Assembly: GCA_021464245.1 (NCBI GenBank)
Contig: JADCRB010000049.1
Location: 654,235 to 718,234, forward strand
Direction: 5' to 3'
Origin: Carallia brachiata
Lineage: Eukaryota; Streptophyta; Magnoliopsida; Malpighiales; Rhizophoraceae
DNA: 64,000 bases
The notes under the pieces are model-generated. The model was not told the origin of the DNA and did not search any database. It saw nothing but the letters and a program-made list of their open reading frames with translations. This document shows positions 49,713 to 62,742 of this stretch, one piece after another. Every line of letters begins with the position of its first letter. The stretch's first letter is position 1. The translations under genes and the position numbers were made by a program.

Positions 49713-52170
49713 CAGTATCGTGAGCGAGGATTAGTCTCGCTCGCAAAACGTACAAGAAAACCTCGTGCCAAGAGAAAAAAATTTCGCATTTTTACAAAAG
49801 CTCTCGAGGAACTTTCTGTCTGATTCATCCTCTAAGTACACACGCTATCCGTCTGTTAGAATTTTATGGACAAAAGGTCTCTCAGACAAACCAGGAAATG
49901 AAAAGGAAAAGGAAATGTCGGAGTAGAAGAAACAAAATGTAAAGCAGATAAAAGTTTTTTTTTTGGCTACATTTTCCTTCACCCTTTTTCTCAAACTTGG
50001 CGCACGAAATTGTTCATATAGCTTTACAAGCTGAAATTGCTGGCACCTTCTGATCTGATGCTTTCAGACCACACAATTCCACCAAAGCAACATGGCTTAG
50101 CAAATTTAATCAGAAAATATTTGAGCAACTATTGCAGTCAATATGTTGATCATATAGTCCGACTGTCCAAGCATGGTGACTGGTGATGCCTGTCAATTAA
50201 CAAGGTATGAAGTTGGACACACCCGCAACTTCTCAACAGTGATTTTTTCTTTTTTTTTTAGCATTCAAGACAACAACACTATAATTCGAACTCGTTCTCA
50301 ACACTATTTCTAGTACCAATAAGTGTAAATGTAATGCTACAGTTTTGACTCATTTATCAAACCTCTACAGCTGGAAGGGAAGCCATATATAAAATACTTG
50401 TTAATTTGTACTAAAGCATATCGGAACTCATGTCTAAAGTATGGCTACATTTATAATTAATGTGTATGTGTACCCATGATGTACGGAGATGGTGCCTTTG
50501 AGGTTTGGAGATTCAAAAGTTGCTGCGGAAAAATTGCTTTTTTGTTTGTATATTGCTATAAAAGGGGTGTCTTTGCAGCATTTTTAGGGTCCAAGTTTCA
50601 AAGGAATGGCCAGCTGTATTCCTTTTATGAACATGTTCACACGTGGGACACCAAGATCGTAATTTATTTATATCATGATAATGTAGTTGCAGAACAGCAG
50701 TAGTCATGCTTGATTTGAGATCAAGAAGATGGTTTGAAAACCCAAGAAAAATTCTTTATAGAGCGATGCTTCCTTATTGCTTCCAAAGCATATCTTTTAC
50801 CCTTTTTCTTTTTTTGTCCTTTAGGTTTTAGATTTAGCAGTCCAATAGTTGGGAGAAAAGAAAGATGAAGGCATGACTATGAGATCGATCTTTTATTTAT
50901 ATTATTAAAACACACTGTCTCAATCATTTTATTTAAATTGAATCTTTCATATCTTTTTCTTAATATTTCCACGCTCCAATCCAAACATTGTTTTAGTTTT
51001 GTTGTAGCGTGAGCCCTGAGGTGGCTATATAGCCCAGACCCGTTACAGGACCCACATAACCCATGTTGTGATCACGGTAAGAACCGTTAAGGTCCGACCT
51101 TGTGCAATTTGTTGGTAGTCGCTAGAAAAGCTTTGGAAAGATGGGTCAGTTAGCCATGTCCCGCCTTTATATGTTGGATTTAGCACAACAGGAGACGGAG
51201 AGTTTAGTGATAAGGATGGTCCTTCGTTCCAGGCAAGGTTATAGGTTTGACTCTATCCCAAAATGTTTGGTGGAACTAAACCTAACTTCTAGGCATACAC
51301 ACTTGTGTAAGTGACCAAATTTCCTCCCATGGAGTTTCTGTCTAGTGTATTTAGTGTGCAGGCTAACCCATCGTGTATGATGTGAAGGCACTTTTTTCGC
51401 TAGAGGGGCTGTAGCTAGCCAGCGGCTATTATTTGTGCTTTCCCATTTTTGACGCTAGAGGAGATAAAAGAGGAGGGATATGGTAGAAATCGAACTCCCG
51501 AACACATTCTTATCCAACAAAACCAATGATCACTTATGCAGTTATGCTAATGCTCGGAGTCTCAATTTGAGTCTTTAAGAAGACATGCCAAACAATAGCT
51601 TCCTTATCCGGCAAGCTAGAATATTGGAAATGCGGACATCAAAATGGAAGTATGAACCAGAATATACGTTACGGCAACGGCATGCCAGCTAGTCGATAGG
51701 TAATAACTTGCCATCCTCGGATCATGGCAGTCAGAGGAACGAGAAAACAATAAGAATTTGTGACACAGTAAAGAAATAATTTAAATTTAGAAAGATAAAC
51801 CCCAGAAGATCTCCATCTGCATCAGCAATTCAATAAGGAGATCAAGAACACTGCCTCTTCAGAAGGGTAAAAAATAACAAAAAAGGAGAAAATATGCCAA
51901 TAATCAGCAACCCAAAAAATAACATGCTCGCGGATTATAAATGATGTTCAATGACTGCACGAATAAGCCACCATCACAAGTAAATAATAAGCAACGAAAC
52001 TAAAAATCTTAAAGATGTGGAAATTTCATTTGATTGAACAGTCGGAGAATGTACAAGAACTGCAGGTGAGCAAGAGGAAAGAAAAGGAAGAAAAAACATT
52101 TGCTCACAGATTTCCCCATGACATCATCATATAGAGTACACTTTCAGCCACTCGCCTGAAGTACAGAATC
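49713..52170. other. Intergenic DNA with possible SINE debris
   Basis: At about 51195-51450 an A-box-like tttagtgataagg and B-box-like ggtttgactct hint at an old tRNA-derived SINE. No target-site duplication was found. No gene is supported. Confidence 0.3.
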
Positions 52171-52446
52171 CCTATGCGTTTGATACAGCTAATATCCTAG
52201 AGATACAGCCAATAAAAAATCTTGTTAACATAACCAGCTTCCTAGGATTGCACCTATTGTGCCAATGGAGCATGCAAAATATAATCAAAGTTGAAACATT
52301 AGTAATCAGCATAACTGCACTTGCTGGAGAGACGAGGAGCGGGATTGTCAGAAAAAAGAAGGTGCTTGTTGAAACCGATGTACTTATCTCTGCATCAGCC
52401 TCTGAATGACAAGAGAACTGCAAAGCCATGACGCAAAATTTCCAAC

Positions 52447-53759
52447 TCAATGTATGGAAGTGTCAAATCTTGGCTCGTAGAAACAAACTTGACTGTTGTA
52501 TGACTGAAGAGAACAACCAGCAATATAAGACCAGGATTTTTTATCCACATCATACAGAAGGCCCTTCCCTTGATTCCAAGATGTAAAGCATATCAAATTA
52601 TCCTGTCCAAAGCACTCAAACCTCTCAGCTGACAACCTCAACAAAGCTCGGAAATACTTTGGTGGCATCCTACTAATCTCCACCCACATAATCTTTGCAT
52701 GATCCAATTCCCAAATCTCATACTCTGAAGATTACTATAAAGGCCAATCCTTCCAACTAGAAACAAACGCTTATGAGCGCCGGCAACCAAATATCCATCC
52801 AACAAAGACCGTGGGAACTTAGCTGGAATGTGCTCCCAGTAACCTGTGTCAAGCTTATACATCATTAAACCAAGGGGCGAGAGAGTTTCCAGATACAATC
52901 TAGAATCACAGTATGCCATCTTTGAGGAGCAAAGGTTAACTCCAGGCATGATCTGGTGAAGCGACCATCGGTCGAGCTTTGAATCATAGACTTCGGTAGG
53001 CAATGACTTATCACCATAAATATCGCTAGTAGCTATCACTTTGAATGAACGGTCCATTCTATCAACAACCATCATCAATTGTCTCTGCTGATTATAATGC
53101 ATGCTTGGCAGCGTCCTCCAAGTTTGTGTGAGCGGATTACAGATTAATGTTTTGAAAGTTAATCCATCAATCCCAGAAAAGCAAACAAGCCCTCCTGAGG
53201 AACCAACCAACCAAAATGCCCACCGTGGCAAGAAAGTAAATGGAATTCTATACCAAGTTTTCAACGGCAAGCTAAAAACTGAGCATTGTGGGGTTTGTGA
53301 GTTCTTCCAAAATGTTAAAAGACAAGGTCCATGAGACGGCACTTGAGAGTGAAATTTAAGAAAACTGCTATCTTGAAGAATTGAGTTCCACTTTTTACAA
53401 ACTGAACGGAGACGAAATATCATAAAAGGAGGAACCCTAGCTAAAATCTCATTTAACAGATCCTCAGGCAACATTGCCCATATGTTATCCTCCATTTGAA
53501 CATCAGGCTGAACAGCTTTACCAAAGCTAGCTACTGTTTCCTCGTCCAAGCCGCGGGGTTTTGTTTTGATCACCTTTTGCCTAGAAGGACTAGTATTCCT
53601 TGATCCCACCCGGCCCACGGGACTAGCATTCCTCGACCCACTGATCCTTATAGGAGATAATTGCCTAGGACAACTATCATCCTGGCAACCTCCATTTCTC
53701 AACAATGGAGAACTACTTACATTAGACACGAATCCAGACGATTGTCCCAAACCATCCAT
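52447..53759 (-). CDS. F-box/kelch-repeat protein, one-base frameshift
   Basis: The start is ATG 53759; in-frame sequence above it has no other ATG. An N-terminal Ser/Arg-rich part precedes the F-box (about residues 92-135: [20 protein letters not shown], then [13 protein letters not shown]). A kelch-like beta-propeller follows ([38 protein letters not shown]). At about 52716 one base is missing. The first frame goes off after LQSMR and ends at 52638, while the next frame carries [15 protein letters not shown] onward and ends [11 protein letters not shown] at 52447. Repaired length would be about 437 residues. The match to the Arabidopsis At5g15710 type is from memory. The protein would be the substrate receptor of an SCF ubiquitin ligase; its targets are unknown. 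Confidence 0.88.
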
Positions 53760-54260
53760 AGCAATCAAGTTCTAAAACCTCTAGCTAATCAAAGATAACC
53801 AAACCTCAAAACCCTAGTCAGGCCATCTTCAATTCTAAATCTAAACTCCATTTCTGAACCGAAATTTCTGACATTTCCGCGAAAAGATCAAAACTTTCAT
53901 GAACAAATGTTGATGCTTCCATAAAATGAAAACCCCATCAATTCAAACACCAAAAATCGACGCAATGATCAATATAGCTCTCATTTGAATTCAGATCATA
54001 AACCCTAAAATGTACTCAGATCCCAAATTGAAAATCTTTCCAAGAAATGATAAATGAAAGAAGCAGATACAAATATTGGGAATTGGGGTAGTTGAAAAAA
54101 TGAAGCTTTGATGGGTATTGCAAATGGGTTACCTTGGATTCAAGAGTTATTATCTGGCTTGCTTGATGAAGGTGAGGAACACCTTGTCAGAGCAGAGACA
54201 AACAAGTAAAAATTGTGGCTTTGAAAAATGACACGCAAAGAAAAAACCTAACAGTAACGA
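53760..54260 (-). promoter_or_regulatory. 5' leader region of the F-box gene
   Basis: Leader sequence of moderate composition follows upstream to about 54.25 kb. A leader intron is possible (acceptor/donor near 54130), but it is not fixed. Confidence 0.3.
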
Positions 54261-54711
54261 CTCAAGCTTTGTGTTTGATTTGATATGTCACTATTTGAAA
54301 ACATTAAAAATTACAGTGTAAGAAAATTATTAGTATGTGTGGGAGATCTGGTGCAGAATTGTGTACGGAACTTAGTTACATCTTTGCTTATCATGTGCCA
54401 CGTCAGCATAACAACCACAGCTGCGATGCATTTATCGCCCGATGGTAGAAGAATCATGTGATTCGGTGATCGGAGATGATGTGTGGACGAGAGGCTTCTG
54501 ATTTGAACTAATAATCGTTTTTATGTTTAATAATCCTAGCATTTACCGTACGGCAATCATTTTTTTTTTTTTAACAGAAGAAAAGAAGTATTTGCCACCG
54601 TAATTTAACTAATGATAGTCGTGTAATTAAATTTTTAATTTTAATAATAAAATTTGAATCCCAAGACGAGTCTTACGAAAACAACATTTTAAATACACTT
54701 TCATATATGGT

Positions 54712-55720
54712 TTGACTAAAACCCTCTCTAATCCTCTCCCTTCTAAACTCTCTCAAGTCCCTCGCCTAAAACACTACCCACTCAGCTGGCCGGCGGTGGT
54801 GTCATTTGCCTCCGTCGGCCAGTCACTGATTTCCTCCATTTTAAGTCTCATAGTGTCTTTTCATCCTCATCTCTGTCTTTTTCTTCCTCATCTTTCACGG
54901 TGTCTCCTGTAGTCCCTTTCTTTCTCGTCTTCGGTAGCCTCCTACCTTAGCAGACCCCCATATCCACTGTGATGGGGCCTTTTGACTTAGTTTGACTCAA
55001 ATCAAGCCTCTATTATGTCGCCAACAGTTTTCTTTGGTACAGATCTACAGTTTTCGGTCTTTTCCCATTGCTTTTGGGGGAGCCGCCGCCAGAGCAGCCG
55101 CCGGAGCTGCCATCTCCACCGCAGTCACTACCTCCGGAGCTGCCGTATCGGTCCCCGGTGGAACCCTCTCCGTTTCTGCTATCTCCGCAGAGGTCGCAGT
55201 ACCGACCGTCGGCCGAATCGCCGGAGACCATGCCATTGCAGCTAAAGCATGCGCCACCGGTGCCGCCGCTTCTGTCGGAGCAACCGATGCCACTGCTTAC
55301 ACCTCCTTCATCGTTGCCCACGCCCCCACTGGCCACCATCTCCACCTCTGGACCGAACAAGATCTTCTGTTGCTTTTGTTTGATTTTGGTGACTTTTAAT
55401 GCTTATGTTATGTTTATTGTAATGTCTTTGGCTGTTTTGGATATTGTTGCAGAGTATGCTTGGATGATTGCTGTTGTAGATCCGCGGAAATGCGGTATAT
55501 GCTGCTGTGTGCAGCCTTCTCTGGCCGGATTTAATCCGGAAGGTTCTCTCGGACTCTATGTCCGTATGATCAATGATCAATTTGATCATAGTTTATGTAG
55601 GCATTTAGTGCCGTTTTATCTTTCTGCTTCAAGCATATATCTTCAACGCTACTGCGTCGGTCTAATGTACAATTTTATCGAACATTAATGCAATGATCTT
55701 TTCAGTCAAAAAAAAAAAAA
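54712..55720 (+). mobile_element. Non-autonomous LINE-like retroposon
   Basis: A GC-rich, about 1-kb block ends gcaatgatcttttcagtc plus 13 A's at about 55708-55720. The tail matches the short element near 24.5 kb (attaatgcaatg, tttt.ag, A's). Long frames in several registers (for example 55068-55688) come from a CCG/GGA-rich part and show no domain, so I do not call a gene. The 5' border and target-site duplication are uncertain. Confidence 0.5.
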
Positions 55721-58700
55721 TCCGAGGGACGAAAAACAAAAACACAAATGAATTCAATTTGTGGGCTAACATTCAATTTTATTGTATGACATAAAATATA
55801 TTATTTTATGGAGAGTTATTAGTTGTACATGAGACAAAGTGGGTGTTCATAATTTTGAAATGGGGTCTTTCCTCTTTTTTTTTTCGTTTTTTTTAATTAA
55901 TTGCAACAAAAATTTAATTTAAATTTTTATTTTAAAGACAAAATTGTAACTTGTTGACTGAGTATAACTTTCAAAATTCTTCAATGCTGAAAGTTGAAGT
56001 TCTAACTGCTTAGAAATTTACCAGACAAAAAAAAAATCCCAAAACAAAGGAACAAATGGCATGAGAAAAATGTCAGCATATCCTTACTTTTGTATTAATT
56101 ACTGACTTAGGACGGTAGAATTAACGTTAATTCGGTCGAGAATCCCGTTGGCATCAATCGTAGGCGAGTAGAAATTAAACTCTTAGAGGCATGAGATTGA
56201 AGATTCGGGCTCATGCAAAGCATGGACAAACTAACATAAGGCAGCAAGTGCATCAACAAATCCTTCTCAACAAAAAGCCATGTTACAACCACTAATCGTT
56301 GTAATTTAGTAGTAAATATTAAACGTTATCAAATTAAAAATTTTGAGTTTAAAATATACTAAAACGTTTGGTGGAGTTAAATATATTTTTCTCTTTTATA
56401 ATACTGAATATACTGTAACTATTTAAATAGTTCAGATGTTACCTTGAGAGTAAAAATAATGCATTTTAACATAATTATAAAGTATCATCCCTATCTTCTT
56501 TTTTTTCTGAAAAAAAAAAAAGCCACGTTTCGAAGTGTTTCAGCAAACATAAAAATGCCTTGGAGTCTCTTATTTGGCGGCTAAAAGTATAGATGCAATA
56601 ATTACAATATCGTAATCTCAAATTTAATTAGAATTTGTTATATGAATTTTAATTCGTTATTATAAATTAAGTTTGCAATGAGATTTAATTATTTTAAATT
56701 TTTTGAAATTATAAATTTCTAAGTTAACTTAAGTCATCATATTTCTTCTTTCATTATTAATTTAAATTTGGTCACTTTTTTAATTAAAGTGTTTGGATCC
56801 AAAATTTGTTCCTCACTGCATCGAAACTTGAATAAAGGAAGTAAGTTACAGTAAGTTTCTGACCGATATAAAACTAATTAAATCCTTATTGCATGGCTTT
56901 TCCAAGCAAATTAAAGAATCCAATTTGAAAACAAAAGGGTGTGAAAGTATAATATTATCTAGTGGTAAGTAAAAAATGTTATTAGATTAAAAATTTTAAA
57001 TTTGAATTACTGATAAAATAAATTGTAAAACTAAATTTATATTTATCTTAAAACTAAAATATTGTCTAAATTTTACACACTTTCAAAAACGTTGGAAATA
57101 CTTCCTAACAAAGACCGACGGCACCCACCTTCTTTCCTATTTTCCGACCAAAGGACAACGTTATAATTTAGATGGTGCATGAAAGCTAATGAGCTTTAAA
57201 AAAAAGATAAGCCACCAAATTTTTGTAGTCTTTTTAGTGACCAGTGAATACGTGGAGCCCTTATTTGCAGGAAATTATTGAAATTATTGTCTAAATGTCT
57301 AAATCAAATTGAAAATTAATTAAAAACCAAGCACTAGATGTCAAAAAAAGAAGAGGACTCATCGCAATTATTAGAAATATGTTTCCATGTTCTTCTCATT
57401 CTTGACCCCAGTCTCATCCATTTTTGTACATATTTTCCAACTCTTATCCGGATTCTGAGATTCTTCTGTGAGTATGGTTTGCTTTTCGGCTGAAAATTTC
57501 ATTATGGAGAACAATTTATAGCCAGCAAATTTGCAAACTAAAGAATGAAAATATCGAAATACCCTAAAGAAATGGAGTGGGAATAACTATATGGGAAATT
57601 AACTAAGTTAATTGACTTGCTTAGGAAAAAAAAAATTGCTGTGGTATTGGTAATTAAAACTCTATTACTTGACTTTTTCCAACCAAAAAAAAAAAAAAGG
57701 CAATGAGCAAAACTATTTGTTTTAATAATCACAAACATAAAGTAATTAATTAGATTTTGTTTTTTACTTTTTAAAGTAAAAAATTAAATTTACTGAAATA
57801 TTTTTGTTTTCACTTTTGATTTTTTAACCTACAGTTGGTCCTTAAAAAATAAAAGAAACAAATAAAAAAGTAATACTCGATTTGAGCCTTTGAGGACATT
57901 TTCACTTGCGAGCCGAGCTTAATGGGGCTGTCCATACAATTGTCTTCTCTCATATCTATGCCCATAGGCTCTTTACTGACAAAAAAAACAAAAGAAGAAT
58001 ATAATCTCAAACCAAAACATGTTATGAGATAATTAAAGCTATTAGTACTTACAAAGCTGAGAGGCAAAGGTTTTGTTTTGGTTAGAAAATAGTGAAAAAA
58101 GAATTTAATTTGAAAATTTTATTATTTATAATTATATTATTTTTTTATTATTTTTTTCTCACAATTTTTTTATTAACATAAACAATATTATTTTTTTACA
58201 ATTTTTTCTTACAAATTACTATTTTTTTCTTTCTCATTTTTTTTTCTCACAATTCTCACATCAATTCAAACAACTTTATTTCATAACTTTATTTCTCACA
58301 ATATTTTGACAATCCAAACATATCATAAAATATGAGACAGAAATAAGTGAACGAGTGAAATAAAATTTTTAATGAAAACAAATATCAAATATAACAATAA
58401 ACTAGGACAAAACTCCAACCTGCCGTAAAATTTCGACCAAAGAAAAGAAAAAAAAAAAAAAAAAAGGGGTCGCCTACAAACGGATAAGGCACATTGGACA
58501 GAATTTGTGGTAGAATTTATTGTTCCTTGGAGTCTCAAGTCAACAAGAAAGGAAGCCGATACTTCCTGAAATGTCTTCTCCGCCTAAATCCCAATCAGCG
58601 CTACTGGGCGGCACTCTGCCATTTTAGTAATATATAATAATTTATGTTTTTAAATTTAATTATTTAATTATTTATATTACTTTAATCTTACATAATATTT

Positions 58701-60170
58701 TTTAACAGGAATCTTAAGTTCTTAATCCAAATAATAATATTTAACCATTATTATTTTTTAACATGCATTTTAGTTCCATAAGTTAAATTTAATTATTTAA
58801 CGATTTATATCACTTTAAATACATTATTATTTGGGTAGCACTCTGTCATTTTGGTCTATTAAGTTTTTTTAATAATAATACTAAAATGAAATAAAAAAAT
58901 AATTAGTCACTTTTAAAACTATTCATACTGAATATGTCAATTGGAAGCAACACTCTTAAATTTTTTTAAAAAAAATCTTAAATCTTGAACTCCACCAGGC
59001 TATAAATTCAAAAAAAAAAATTTTTGGAGGAAAGTAGTGGTGGTGTTACAGCTTGTCCTGCTAAAAAATATTACGTCGGAGCTCAAGAAGTATGCAAAGA
59101 ATCTGAATAGTTACGTCACGACTCATACCAAACTATAATATAAATTAATTTTACTGATTATCCTAACAAACACGCAAATTTATGACTTAATTTGACAAGG
59201 TTCGGTATTGTTATTATAAGACTACAATTTTCGGTGGTGTTATCAATTCAAAATTAGTAAAACAATTGGCGCAATAGATAAGAGATTACTGAATAATCAA
59301 ACCATCTGTGAGAATTAGAACCAAAGCTAACTAGTAAAACAATAAGAATAAGTCCGAAAAAACAACAAACTTTGACTAATCAAACTTAACCAAATTGCAA
59401 TCCATCAAACAGGAGATGACAGGCTGGCGAACACAAGTGAAAGAACGACACACGTCCAGCGAAAACCCCCACAAGGACACGTGTCATTCAACGAGGAGGC
59501 TCCACTGTCTTCTTCCTTGACGACACATAGACATCAGACACATATCCACAACTAAGGGTGTTTACTTGTGGAATTAGTCAGTTTTAAATTATATCCGCAT
59601 ATAATTCATCGATGGTAGATTTAATAGTCTTGTAGTTACACTTAATTTATCATCATACTGAACTATTCAATCTAAAATGATATTGGAGAATTAGATTGAA
59701 TTGATTTTTAACAGATTAGACATTATTAAAAAAATAAAAAAATAAAAATATTTTATTAATAAATCTCTTTTGAATCCTTAGAGTCAAAAGATAATCATTT
59801 ATTCTGAACTAATACCTCTCATTTTGGTCTTTAGAACTCTAAAATATTCTATTGAGTGATTTCGATTTGCGAAAAGGAACATAAATTTGGAATACTTTGG
59901 AACAACGTCAACGATTAAAGCTTAAGGGGTGACTTTTCGTTAAGGGACTAATGACCGTAAGGTTATAGTGTCTTATATTAAGAGAGTTATATATATACAC
60001 ACACGGCAGATTAAATTGGATTGAGTGTTGGTAAATTGCAAAATTTTGAAATTGTAATTAATTCAAGTTTTAGTGGTTTTGATGGATTTAGATTGGTGCA
60101 GATTGAAACAAATTGAATTGATTAAATTAAATCGAGTTGGTCAATTTTTAAACAGTTTTATCCACAATAG
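55721..60170. other. AT-rich intergenic DNA
   Basis: No coding gene, tRNA or complete transposon could be supported in this 4.4-kb stretch. Homopolymer runs and small open frames are frequent, as expected by chance. Confidence 0.3.
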
Positions 60171-60825
60171 TAAGTCCCCAACTCCTTTATCTTGTCCGAA
60201 ACCCACCCTAACCTCACACAAAAAAAAAAAAAAATAATGAATTTAATTAAATAATTTTAAAATAATTATAAAATAATATAATTTTTTAAGAACCGTGTTT
60301 CCAATCCAACTCTCTGATTGAGGCTTTGAATTCAAATTTGACGTTCATCTTTCTCATTTGGACGACCAGTTGCAATGAAAAAAAAAATTTAAATAATTGA
60401 ATTTATAAAAAAATAATAACAGAATTATTAGATGTAATTTTTAATTAATTTATTTTAATAAATTAATTTATAATTAATAAAAACAAAATTGTTAAATGTA
60501 ATTTCTAATTAACAGAATTATTAGAAGCAAAATAATAACCACAAGTCCCCATCTTGTTTATCTTGTCCGAAATCCACGCTGCCCCGCACAAAAAAAAATA
60601 AAATGTAGTGACTTTAATTAAACAATTGGAAAATAATTATAAAATAATATAATTTTTTAAATACTTTATTTCCCACTCTTTGACTGGGGGTTCGAATCTA
60701 AATTCGATGTTCATCTTTCTTATTTAGACTATCAGTGTCAATGAAAAAAAAATTATAATTATTGAAATAATTAAATTTATAAAAAAAAATAAAAACGGAA
60801 TTATTAGGTGTAATTTCTATTCATG
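60171..60825 (+). repeat. Two direct copies of a roughly 370-bp AT-rich unit
   Basis: The first copy (60171-60539) and second (60540-60825) share agtcccca, tatcttgtccgaaa.ccac, aaataattataaaataata, gttcatctttct.atttgga and a tail with aattattag.tgtaattt. The second copy is shorter by deletions. Confidence 0.65.
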
Positions 60826-60918
60826 CCAAGCAACTTACTCACACGGGAATAAAAAAAATGATATTTGAGTTAGAAGTAGAATAGAATCATATAATTAGAG
60901 TCGTCTAATTAGAGCACA

Positions 60919-60926
60919 GCAGCACG
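60919..60926 (+). promoter_or_regulatory. G-box-like element before the hydrolase gene
   Basis: The sequence agcacgtgtt contains the CACGTG core about 375 bases upstream of the start codon. Whether it is promoter or leader is not known. Confidence 0.3.
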
Positions 60927-61299
60927 TGTTCTCTTCCGTTCCCTCGCCGGAAATTCCTCCACTTTCCGTCTTCTTCTATTCTTTTCTTTTTTCTTTGGTT
61001 TTCTTTCAGTTTCTCTCTGACCAAACACTCCCTTCCCGATCCCATCAAGCTTCGTTGCCTCTCAAAACCCGGCTAGTTTTTGCTCGTTGGAATCCAGCCG
61101 AATTGGGTTTTCCAGGATTTTGGACGCCTTGTGACTCAAGTCCACTTTTTTGTTTGTTTTTTTAAAAATGGTTATATTATGATTTGAGCTAGATTTGGCG
61201 GGGTCTTGAATCTATCAGTGGATTTGGAATTTGGGTAATTTTTATTTTTTTTTCTGGGTTTTTTTTTTCCTGGGGTTTTGGTTGGTGGTGGTGGTGGTG

Positions 61300-62742
61300 A
61301 TGGGGGCGGTGACGTCGACTGTGGCGGCGAAGTTCGCGTTTTTTCCGCCGAGTCCGCCGTCGTACGAGGTGGTGTGGACCAGGTGAGTGGGAAGCTGAAG
61401 ATGGTGTCTTCTGGGGTTGAGTTGGGCTCGGGGTTGAAGGAAAACGTGGACATTCTGAAGCTGGATACCGAGAGGGGGAATCAGGTGGCGGCACTATACT
61501 TTAAGAATCCTGCGGCCTCACTGACTATACTTTACTCTCATGGTAATGCGGCCGATCTGGGTCAGATGTATGACTTGTTTAACGAACTAAGTTTGCATCT
61601 GAGAGTCAACTTAATGGGGTAAGTCACTTCAGATTATTAACTGTGCAAATTTTGCTTTTTTTGCTTTCTTTTGGGAGGTTTAATGGTTGTTTAATCTTTG
61701 AAGTGATTGGTCTTTGGTTTATGCAAATGCAGGTATGACTACAGTGGGTATGGACAGTCGAGCGGAAAGGTAAATTTCTCTACGTGACTGTTGAGAAATA
61801 TGGCTAGAAATGTTCTTTTTCTCTCTTTGCGTTTTTGGTTGGATTTGGATTGTTTGACCGTAGATGAGAGATGAGGGGAAACTTGAGGAAATGGAACTTT
61901 GAAATTTTGAACTTTTAGTATCAATTTCTTTCTAGAATTCTATGCTGAAAGTTGAGGTATACCTTATAAGCCAAATGATTAAAGCAACAGCATAACCAAA
62001 TGGGCCCCAAGTAAGCCTCAACATATGCTAAGAGATAATACATCGATGTCTAAATCAAATCAAAGGGTTGAGAGAATAAGGGATGGGAGGAAGAGGAAAT
62101 ATCAAAGTGTTTGTGGTTTCCGTTTAAGGTCATCAGTGAACTCATCAATTTCTATTGTGGTGTTATGAAATCAATGCCACCATCAGCTAAGCTTTCATTT
62201 TCTTTATCCTTTCCAAATAAGCTGATCAACTATCAGATTTATACATAAATTGTTTGGCTATTTCAGGTAAATGGAATATCAAGTTTGTAAATCTTTAGTG
62301 AAGAAGTATTTAGGGAACAACTGAATCATTAATTGTTGATTCATATCCCTTTTTGGACAGCCAAGCGAGCAGAATACTTATGCTGATATAGAAGCTGCCT
62401 ATAGGTGCCTTGAACAAAAATATGGGGCAAAGGAAGAAGATATCATCTTATATGGGCAATCAGTTGGGAGCGGACCCACTTTAGATTTGGCAACAAGGTT
62501 ACCAAGATTAAGAGCTGTGGTTCTTCACAGCCCAATTGCTTCTGGCCTCCGTGTGATGTATCCTGTGAAGCGGACATATTGGTTCGATATATACAAGGTT
62601 AAACACTCAAAATGACTGGTTTTTGCGTCTTTATTTCTTTTAACAAATGTAAATGAACTGCATTCTAATGATAGTTTGCTTATTTATTTGGCAGAATGTT
62701 GACAAGATACCATTTGTCAATTGTCCAGTGCTTGTGATTCAT
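61300..62742 (+). CDS. ABHD17-like alpha/beta hydrolase, partial, one-base frameshift
   Basis: Exons 61300-61618, 61733-61769, 62361-62597 and 62695-62742 are in the window; the gene continues past 64000. The start is [19 protein letters not shown], a short hydrophobic head as in plant ABHD17/WAV2-like proteins. Then come [14 protein letters not shown] (oxyanion region), [12 protein letters not shown] and [16 protein letters not shown], in which the Ser of GQSVG is the nucleophile; the Asp and His would lie in unseen exons. Human ABHD17 enzymes remove palmitate from proteins; plant substrates are unknown. At about 61370-61376 one G is missing in a gtggtg run: frame 1 breaks after SYEVV, while frame 2 supplies [13 protein letters not shown] onward. 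This is likely a sequence error. Confidence 0.85.

Noticed and set aside
50476..50703. 75-codon open frame
   Set aside because: No homology recognised, no splice context, overlapping antisense frame of similar length.
55068..55688. 206-codon frame with Pro-rich part and hydrophobic segments
   Set aside because: It sits inside an A-tailed retroposon, and the Pro-rich part arises from a CCG-rich tract open in several frames.
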